NCBI GenBank assembly: GCA_007122555.1 | Contig: SKTL01000272.1 | Location: 1-5,260 of the forward strand | DNA from: Thermomicrobiaceae bacterium | Lineage (GTDB): Bacteria; Chloroflexota; Chloroflexia; Thermomicrobiales; Thermomicrobiaceae | Reading direction: 5' to 3' | DNA length: 5,260 nucleotides | Shown: in pieces, positions 1 through 4,313 of the stretch | Numbering within the stretch: position 1 is the stretch's first letter | How the letters are laid out: each line of letters opens with the position of its first letter | Notes under the pieces: generated by a model | Database searches by the model: none | What the model was told of the DNA's origin: nothing | What the model saw: the letters and a program-made list of their open reading frames with translations, nothing else | Program-made: the position numbers and the translations under genes

Positions 1-2
1 AT

Positions 3-986
3 TCTGGAGTCGGTTCTCAGGTGTACCTGGTTGAGCCTGCCTCACCACCCGGCAGTCCAGTAAGCCCGCGTGTGATGATGAACACGATCCTCGCCGGCTT
101 CCTGGGATTGTTACTCGGTGGAGCCGTGTTGATCGGGCTATCCTGGATCGAGGATAACGTCAAAACCGAGCAAGACGTGCGCGCCCTCGTCGATCGCCCG
201 GTCATTGGAACGGTTCCCGAGGAAGATCTGCCGGATCAGATGGAGAGTATCCACGCTGGACGGTCGATCAGCGGCGAGATTTTCCGCGGGTTACGCACTA
301 ACCTGCAGTTTATGATGGTTGATCGCCAGGTGAAATCCATCGTCGTGACAAGTGTTGGCCCGGGCGAGGGGAAGACAACCGTTGCGTCCAACCTCGCGAT
401 CGTGCTTGCTCAGGGAGGGCAGCGAGTGATTCTGGTTGACGCCGATCTGCGACGCCCGCGGATCCAGAATCTGTTCCATCGCGTTCGAAACGATCGCGGA
501 CTCAGCAATCTCCTGTTGCAGTCGCCGGCGGTGATTGAGGAAATGATCCAGTCCACGACGATCAAGAACCTCAAGGTACTGACCAGCGGCCCGCTTCCGC
601 CGAATCCGCCAGACCTGCTCGGCTCGGCTCGAATGAAGGCGCTGGTTTCGGCGCTGGAAGAACAGGCCGACATCGTTATCTTCGACAGTCCGCCCGTGGC
701 GATCAGCGAATCGCTGCTGCTTTCCAGTCTGGCCGACGGGATGCTCTTTGTCATTCGATCAGGCAAGAACCGGAGAGCCGAGATTACGCAGGCATTCGAA
801 TCCGCGGCGCAAACAGGCGTTCCGATTCTGGGCGTTGTATTGAACGGCGTTCCGTCCGACTCTCAGGCAGCCTACCGCGTTTACCAACAGTACTATCCGC
901 GGGTAACTGGATCCACAGCGACGAATCTGCCTCGTCCTCGAAGGCGCTTCGGACGACTCCGACAGATCTTCAGCCGCAGTAACTGA
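3..986 (+). CDS. Polysaccharide biosynthesis tyrosine autokinase (Wzc/CpsD/CapB type), C-terminal part; 5' end outside window
   Basis: The reading frame is open from base 3, so the GTG at 21 is an internal valine codon and not the start. Counting residues from base 3, a proline-rich stretch (11-23) and a single membrane segment (about 24-49) match the end of a Wzz chain-length domain. A cytoplasmic P-loop kinase domain follows, with RGLRTNLQF (95-103), Walker A GPGEGKTT (119-126), Walker A' VILVDADLRRP (142-152) and Walker B IVIFDSPPV (224-232). A PPNPPDLL stretch lies between the last two, as is usual in this family. The C-terminus has a loose tyrosine cluster YRVYQQYY (291-298), the likely autophosphorylation sites, and then an arginine-rich tail. 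Such BY-kinases control export and chain length of exopolysaccharide or capsule. The rest of the locus should lie to the left. Family assignment is secure; the polymer is unknown. Confidence 0.93.
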   Translation, partial: SGVGSQVYLVEPASPPGSPVSPRVMMNTILAGFLGLLLGGAVLIGLSWIEDNVKTEQDVRALVDRPVIGTVPEEDLPDQMESIHAGRSISGEIFRGLRTNLQFMMVDRQVKSIVVTSVGPGEGKTTVASNLAIVLAQGGQRVILVDADLRRPRIQNLFHRVRNDRGLSNLLLQSPAVIEEMIQSTTIKNLKVLTSGPLPPNPPDLLGSARMKALVSALEEQADIVIFDSPPVAISESLLLSSLADGMLFVIRSGKNRRAEITQAFESAAQTGVPILGVVLNGVPSDSQAAYRVYQQYYPRVTGSTATNLPRPRRRFGRLRQIFSRSN

Positions 987-999
987 ACATTGCAGTCAA

Positions 1000-1032
1000 G
1001 GGCTTCCCGGAAACGATCGATTCGGGGAGTCC
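1000..1032 (+). terminator. Stem-loop after the tyrosine kinase gene, possible terminator
   Basis: Bases 1000-1011 can pair with 1021-1032 over 12 consecutive positions (three of them G-U type) around a 9-base loop, beginning 13 bases after the stop codon at 984-986. The position fits transcription termination. There is no T-run after the stem, so it is not a textbook intrinsic terminator and may instead act as an RNA-stabilising hairpin. Confidence 0.4.
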
Positions 1033-1052
1033 GCGATATGTCCCGTCGGAAG

Positions 1053-1085
1053 TGAGCCGCCAGAAGGGACTCGAACCCCCGACCC
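1053..1085 (-). other. tRNA 3'-end-like remnant (T-arm and acceptor strand), possible attachment or recombination scar
   Basis: Read on the minus strand, a variable-loop-like GGGTC (1085-1081) is followed by GGGGG, the T-loop TTCGAGT (1075-1069), CCCTT and then CTGGCGGC. The T-loop fits the TTCRANY consensus and the flanking bases form a five-pair stem with two G-U pairs. I found no matching 5' acceptor strand, D-arm or 7-base anticodon loop at the right distance (1086-1200), so this is not a complete tRNA. Tyrosine and serine-type integrases often leave such a tRNA 3' fragment at one end of an inserted element, and a truncated gene starts right beside it. Chance resemblance remains possible. 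Confidence 0.38.
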
Positions 1086-1090
1086 ACTCA

Positions 1091-1119
1091 CGTTCCCCTG
1101 CTGAGAAGCCCGGGGAATG
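1091..1119. repeat. Inverted repeat, 8-bp arms
   Basis: CGTTCCCC (1091-1098) pairs with GGGGAATG (1112-1119), with one G-U pair and a 13-base loop. It lies between the tRNA-like fragment and the aminotransferase remnant, inside what looks like a junction region. No T-run follows on either strand. Its function is unknown. Confidence 0.45.
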
Positions 1120-1576
1120 GTGATTCCACAGTATCCAGTCGCATCCGAGATCAAGTCGCGCCGGGGTGCGCATCCTGGCGGGACGTTGAATGGCAATCCT
1201 CTCTCAGCCTGCGCAGCACTCGCAACGTTGAGCGAGTTGAGAAAAACCGGCGTATACGAGCACGTCTATGACATAATCGATAAACTCATAGTAAGGGTTG
1301 AACAAACTGGCAGCGCGGTATGATGAGTGAATTCATGTTGTCTGTGATGGAACGGTGCTTCAAGTGCTTTTCACCGATACCAATCTTCAGGACGACACTG
1401 ATGTGCTCCCGACCGATTGGTCGACCGCGCGTCGAATCGGGATACATTGTCTCAAACACGGGCTGTTCGTTAATCCCGGGGACAAGTTCTCCGTTTCAAC
1501 AGCTCACAGCTATGAAGACGTCGAGCAATCACTTGATATTTTCGATCGGGCCCTTGCAGAATTAAGCTCAACCTGA
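1117..1576 (+). pseudogene. Remnant of a glutamate-1-semialdehyde-aminomutase-like class III aminotransferase (3' third only, frameshifted)
   Basis: Two pieces in different frames together resemble the C-terminus of HemL-type, PLP-dependent class III aminotransferases. The first piece, clearly homologous from about 1165, contains HPGGTLNGNPLSACAALATL; this covers the GTxxGNP segment that in this family binds the PLP phosphate. It ends at two stop codons at 1321-1326. The second piece resumes at about 1331 in the +1 frame with HVVCDGTVLQVLFTD. It continues through GLFVNPGDKFSVSTAH and an ALAEL tail to a stop at 1574-1576. Removing 1321-1330 joins the pieces at the spacing expected from HemL. 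The N-terminal two thirds, including the catalytic lysine, are absent, and the frame is closed upstream at 1102. There is no convincing start codon or ribosome binding site, so a functional enzyme is very unlikely. Confidence 0.82.
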
Positions 1577-1595
1577 TCAATCGTTCCGGTCGAGG

Positions 1596-1625
1596 ACTGA
1601 GATTTGGTTGCCGACTGATCTCAGT
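1596..1625. repeat. Perfect 8-bp inverted repeat between the pseudogene and the IclR gene
   Basis: ACTGAGAT (1596-1603) and ATCTCAGT (1618-1625) are exact reverse complements separated by 14 bases. The repeat lies 20 bases after the pseudogene stop and about 110 bases before the regulator start. No T-run follows, so a terminator role is doubtful; an operator or a decayed terminator are both possible. The rest of 1577-1700 shows no gene and no strong promoter. Confidence 0.45.
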
Positions 1626-1700
1626 GGGCGCTCAGCGTCGCCACTCGCGCGAGGTTCGACTGGTGAATTGCCGGCGACAGGCTGCCTGGCGTCTACGACG

Positions 1701-1721
1701 ATTTCTGGCAAGTAGAGAAAT
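1701..1721. promoter_or_regulatory. Inverted repeat just upstream of the IclR gene, candidate autoregulatory operator
   Basis: ATTTCT (1701-1706) and AGAAAT (1716-1721) form a perfect inverted repeat with a 9-base spacer that ends 11 bases before the ATG at 1733. IclR-family proteins commonly repress their own gene from short palindromes near the start, and several known sites of this family contain TTTC and GAAA half-sites. Similar elements occur upstream of the CoA-transferase operon (4103-4114). The operator role is inferred from position and symmetry only. Confidence 0.35.
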
Positions 1722-1732
1722 GTGATGTATCC

Positions 1733-2533
1733 ATGAACGAAAATGGTCAATACTACGTTGAGGCGCTCGGTCGGGGGCTTGCCATTCTGGATTGTTTCGT
1801 CGAGGGACCATCCCAGCTTTCACTGACCGAACTTTGCGCCCGTGTTCAATTAAACCGGGGGACGACGTTTCGGCTCTTGAGAACCCTGGAGCAATCCGGA
1901 TATCTGAGCCAGGATCAGGTAACGAAGAAGTATCGATTGACCGTCAAAGTCCTTGATCTCCAGCAGGCGGCGCTGAACGCGCTCGATGTCGCCCGACACG
2001 CGCTCCCGTCGATGGAGAGGTTGAACGAACAAGTTGAGGAGTCAGTCAGCGTCGCCGTGTTAGAGCGTCGGGAGATACGCTATATTGCCAGAGTTCCCGC
2101 CCGACGAATAATGTCGATTAATCTTGAGGTCGGCTCCAAGTTGCCAGCTCACGCCACCTCGATGGGCAAGGTGCTGCTTTCGGGACTGTCGGCAGACGAG
2201 CTCAAGGAGATGTACGGGTCGGGAGAGATGGCACCGTTCACGAAGAATACAATAACGCAGTTGGATTCCTTGCAGGAATCACTGGAGCAGGTTCGCGCTG
2301 ACGGATTCGCACTGGCCGACGAAGAGCTCGAACTCGGCCTGAGGTCAGTGTCAGCGCCAATCAGGGACCACAACGCAACGATCATTGCGGCAATGAATGT
2401 GTCGGCTTCCACCGCGAGGATCTCAGTCGATGAGCTCCGCGACAACATCGCCCCGTTGCTGATCGCCGCCGCCAACGAGATATCAGTCCGGATCGGATAT
2501 CGAGAGCCCGAGTCGGTATCCAGTACTGAATGA
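1733..2533 (+). CDS. IclR-family transcriptional regulator
   Basis: The 266-residue product has the usual length and two-domain layout of IclR regulators. Residues about 8-68 form the winged helix-turn-helix (VEALGRGLAILDCF, then LSLTELCARVQLNRGTTFRLLRTLEQSGYL across 29-58). Residues about 80-255 form the effector-binding domain, with the family signatures HATSMGKVLL (140-149) and LGLRSVSAPIRD (201-212). The ATG at 1733 gives a normal N-terminus ahead of the helix-turn-helix; no strong Shine-Dalgarno is visible, only a weak GAGAAA about 12 bases upstream, and no in-frame upstream start is attractive. The gene converges on the CoA-transferase operon and is its most likely local regulator. PcaR/PcaU, the regulators of 3-oxoadipate catabolism, belong to the same family, but effector and targets cannot be read from this sequence. 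The family call is secure. Confidence 0.95.
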   Translation: MNENGQYYVEALGRGLAILDCFVEGPSQLSLTELCARVQLNRGTTFRLLRTLEQSGYLSQDQVTKKYRLTVKVLDLQQAALNALDVARHALPSMERLNEQVEESVSVAVLERREIRYIARVPARRIMSINLEVGSKLPAHATSMGKVLLSGLSADELKEMYGSGEMAPFTKNTITQLDSLQESLEQVRADGFALADEELELGLRSVSAPIRDHNATIIAAMNVSASTARISVDELRDNIAPLLIAAANEISVRIGYREPESVSSTE

Positions 2534-2541
2534 AGATTCCC

Positions 2542-2595
2542 CGAAGCATTCGCCTTCGCGGCTAATCATGAGATTTCGGTAATCTTCTTGATTAC
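2542..2595. terminator. Two small hairpins between convergent genes, possible bidirectional terminator
   Basis: The 79-bp gap between the convergent stop codons holds two short perfect inverted repeats. CGAAG (2542-2546) pairs with CTTCG (2554-2558), and GTAATC (2579-2584) pairs with GATTAC (2590-2595) around a 5-base loop. Neither is followed by a clear T-run on either strand. Placement supports a termination role; the structure alone is weak. Confidence 0.3.
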
Positions 2596-2612
2596 GTCGA
2601 CAATCCTGGACC

Positions 2613-3278
2613 TCAGGCGAACACTGGAATGTTTTCGGAAACCTCGAATTCGGCATCCGTTGAATCGTAAATCGATTCGAGCGAAAAGCCATCCCCGAGT
2701 TCGGCCAGTTGAAGACCGTCACCAGTTCGCCTGAACAGCGCTCGCTCGGTGATGATCGTGTCAACAGGTCGGGTCGCCGTTATCGGGTACGTGCACTCTT
2801 TGACGATCTTTGGGGCACCGCTCTTGGTGCAGTGGGTGGTGACCACGAGCACACGCTTGGCGCCCGTAACGAGATCCATTGCGCCGCCGACGCCCAGAAC
2901 GTTCTCGCCGGGAACAAGCCAGTTCGCCAGGATCCCGGACTCGTCAATCTGTAGCGCTCCGATAACCGCAACGTCTATGTGCCCGCCGCGTATCATCGCG
3001 AACGACGTTGCGCTATCGAAGAACGAGCCGCCCGGCGTCAAGGTTACCGGTTGTTTACCGGCGTTGATCAACGCGGGATCCGAGTCCTCCGCGCTTCGTG
3101 GAGACGGACCAACGCCCAGTATGCCGTTTTCGCTGTGGATGTGGATGGATCGATCTTCGTCAATGAGGTTGGCAAGCGCCGTGGGTAATCCGACTCCGAG
3201 ATTGACGACTGATCCCGTCTCGAGTTCCGCGTAGGCGCGGCGAAGGATACGATTCCGGCTTTCCTCAATTGTCAGCAT
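2613..3278 (-). CDS. 3-oxoacid CoA-transferase subunit B (PcaJ/ScoB type, family I)
   Basis: The 221-residue product is the usual length for the B subunit of heteromeric family I CoA-transferases, which move CoA from a donor such as succinyl-CoA to a 3-oxoacid. Typical features are GVGLPTALANL (28-38), the catalytic SENGILGVGP (49-58) with the nucleophilic glutamate at residue 50, and RGGHIDVAVIGALQID. Further along are ANWLVPG, a GGAMDLVTGAKRV stretch, and PKIVKECTYPIT near the C-terminus. The ATG at 3276-3278 has a GGAG ribosome binding site 7 bases upstream. It overlaps the end of the A-subunit gene by 14 bases, so the two are co-transcribed and probably translationally coupled. All expected catalytic features are intact. 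Sequence inspection does not separate 3-oxoadipate (PcaJ) from acetoacetate (ScoB) specificity. Confidence 0.94.
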   Translation of the reverse strand: MLTIEESRNRILRRAYAELETGSVVNLGVGLPTALANLIDEDRSIHIHSENGILGVGPSPRSAEDSDPALINAGKQPVTLTPGGSFFDSATSFAMIRGGHIDVAVIGALQIDESGILANWLVPGENVLGVGGAMDLVTGAKRVLVVTTHCTKSGAPKIVKECTYPITATRPVDTIITERALFRRTGDGLQLAELGDGFSLESIYDSTDAEFEVSENIPVFA

Positions 3279-3945
3279 TTGGCGACTCCACTAGATGATC
3301 TACGAATATGTGAGGCGTAACGATCTCTTCTGGCGAGAGATGCCCCACCGGGACGATCTCGGACACTTCGACAATGACAAGTGACGCCGCCATCGCCATG
3401 GCGGGATTGAAGTTTCGCGCACTCTTGTCGTACGTCAGATTCCCGAGTTCGTCAGCGCGTCCAGCCTTTATCAATGCGACATCTGCGCGGAGCGCGCGCT
3501 CAAGCACATAGTTTCTTCCCTCAAAGGCGCGCACTTCTTTGTCCCTGGAGAGCTCTGTGTCAGCTCCGGTCGGGGTGTAGAAGGCCGGGATACCTGCTCC
3601 CCCAGCCCGGATAGCTTCCGCCAATGTACCTTGCGGCAAGAGTTCTACTGAAATCTCCCCATCGTTCGACGCCTTCACCGCATCGGGATTGTTCGTAAAG
3701 AATGAACCGATAGCGCGGCTAATCTGACGGTTCAACAGGAGTCGCCCGAGACCGACGCCTTGCTCTCCAAGATTGTTGCTGATTACGGTGAGGTCCCTGG
3801 TTCGCGTTTCGGCAAGCGTCTCCAGCAGGAAGAGCGGAGTTCCCGCTTGACCGAATCCGCCCACCATCATTACGTCACCATTGCTAATCTTGTCTACCGC
3901 ATCCGCAGCGCTGAGAGCCTTTTCACTCTGGGGTCGTCGCGACAT
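3265..3945 (-). CDS. 3-oxoacid CoA-transferase subunit A (PcaI/ScoA type, family I)
   Basis: With the start chosen here the product is 226 residues, normal for the A subunit. It carries the oxoanion-site motif GGFGQAGTP (29-37), LTVISNNLG (52-60), LLPQGTLAEAIRAGGAGIPAF across 102-122 followed by YTPTGADTEL, the LIKAGRADELGNLTYDKSARNF region (159-180), and an EEIVTPHIFVDHLV tail. It forms the active enzyme with the B subunit encoded just downstream. I prefer the ATG at 3943-3945 because GGGAAAGG (3952-3959 on the opposite strand) sits 6 bases upstream and homologues begin at this point. An in-frame ATG at 3982-3984 would add 13 residues without homology and has a weaker binding site. It is the first gene of a two-gene operon, probably driven from the promoter near 4045-4074. 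The physiological acid is unknown. Confidence 0.93.
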   Translation of the reverse strand: MSRRPQSEKALSAADAVDKISNGDVMMVGGFGQAGTPLFLLETLAETRTRDLTVISNNLGEQGVGLGRLLLNRQISRAIGSFFTNNPDAVKASNDGEISVELLPQGTLAEAIRAGGAGIPAFYTPTGADTELSRDKEVRAFEGRNYVLERALRADVALIKAGRADELGNLTYDKSARNFNPAMAMAASLVIVEVSEIVPVGHLSPEEIVTPHIFVDHLVESPNADN

Positions 3946-4027
3946 TCCGTACCTTTCCCTGTGAGCTGGCGTACCATGAGCCACCAGCGACTTTGACGAA
4001 TCACGAATTATCTCGCCTAGCGTACTT

Positions 4028-4117
4028 GCATTTCGCTGAGCGTGATGTTAGTCTGCTAACCGTTGTGCTGTCAATCTTCTCGATCGGTGGAGAATAGCTG
4101 TCTTTCGCACGAAATGC
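4028..4117. promoter_or_regulatory. Pair of inverted 8-bp elements flanking the CoA-transferase promoter
   Basis: GCATTTCG (4028-4035) and its exact reverse complement CGAAATGC (4110-4117) bracket the predicted leftward promoter, with centres 82 bp apart. The right-hand element overlaps the palindrome TTTCG-CA-CGAAA (4103-4114). The left-hand one adjoins CGCT-G-AGCG (4034-4042). The spacing is close to eight helical turns, which would suit a looping regulator dimer pair. The regulatory role is inference from position and symmetry. Confidence 0.35.
4045..4074 (-). promoter_or_regulatory. Predicted sigma-70-type promoter of the CoA-transferase operon with internal operator palindrome
   Basis: On the minus strand a perfect TTGACA (4074-4069) is followed after 18 bases by TAACAT (4050-4045), a 4-of-6 match to TATAAT. 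Transcription would start near 4038, leaving a leader of roughly 90 bases before the preferred ATG at 3945. The perfect palindrome GTTAG-TCTG-CTAAC (4047-4060) covers part of the -10 box and the adjacent spacer, where a bound regulator would block RNA polymerase. The local IclR protein is the obvious candidate, though unproven. Confidence 0.5.
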
Positions 4118-4301
4118 CGGATCGTAAGGCGGATGTCTATCCACTCGTTCTATTCGTTCGTTCGACCCGATAGTTACAAGGAGGTGGTAGATCACGCAAG
4201 AGAGACTGAGAGCGGGGAAATCGCCCAGATCCAATGATTCCTGTGAAGCATTGCTCTGTGGTCCGAGATAGGATCGCACGGTGATGGGACATCAGATAAT
4301 G

Positions 4302-4307
4302 AGGAGG
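4302..4307 (+). promoter_or_regulatory. Strong ribosome binding site that fixes the start of the solute-binding protein gene
   Basis: A full AGGAGG lies 6 bases before the ATG at 4314-4316. An in-frame ATG at 4299-4301 would add five residues but overlaps this site, so 4314 is the better start. Confidence 0.85.
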
Positions 4308-4313
4308 AGTGAG

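Larger units (their letters stand above)
3946..4313. other. Divergent regulatory region between the CoA-transferase operon and the solute-binding protein gene
   Basis: No convincing protein-coding gene lies in this 368-bp gap; the open frames that cross it lack family features and binding sites. It holds a minus-strand promoter with a palindrome (4045-4074) and GCATTTCG/CGAAATGC elements (4028-4117). It also holds three tandem TTCG units (4153-4164) and an isolated Shine-Dalgarno-like AAGGAGGT (4178-4185). I could not find a confident -35/-10 pair for the rightward gene, so its promoter stays undefined. Confidence 0.6.

Noticed and set aside
1053..1185. A complete tRNA gene on the minus strand using CCGCCAG near 1182-1176 as the 5' acceptor strand
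   Set aside because: The span would be about 125 bases, no D-arm or anticodon loop can be drawn, and the proposed 5' strand is coding sequence of the aminotransferase remnant.
1320..1565. Independent 81-codon gene starting at the ATG at 1320
   Set aside because: Its frame differs from both homologous frames of the aminotransferase remnant and its product resembles nothing recognisable.
2749..3234. Plus-strand open frame of 161 codons inside the B-subunit gene
   Set aside because: It lies wholly opposite an intact CoA-transferase subunit with all catalytic motifs; no family features.
4145..4166. Tandem TTCG units as a CRISPR-like or iteron repeat
   Set aside because: Only three consecutive 4-base units are present; too short and too few for a CRISPR array or replication iterons.
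4184..4237. Leader peptide of 17 codons starting at GTG 4184
   Set aside because: The start overlaps its own putative ribosome binding site and the short product has no attenuator-like content, so it is not annotated as a gene.
4001..4279. 92-codon minus-strand open frame in the divergent regulatory region
   Set aside because: No ribosome binding site, no domain, and it covers promoter and operator-like elements of the leftward operon.
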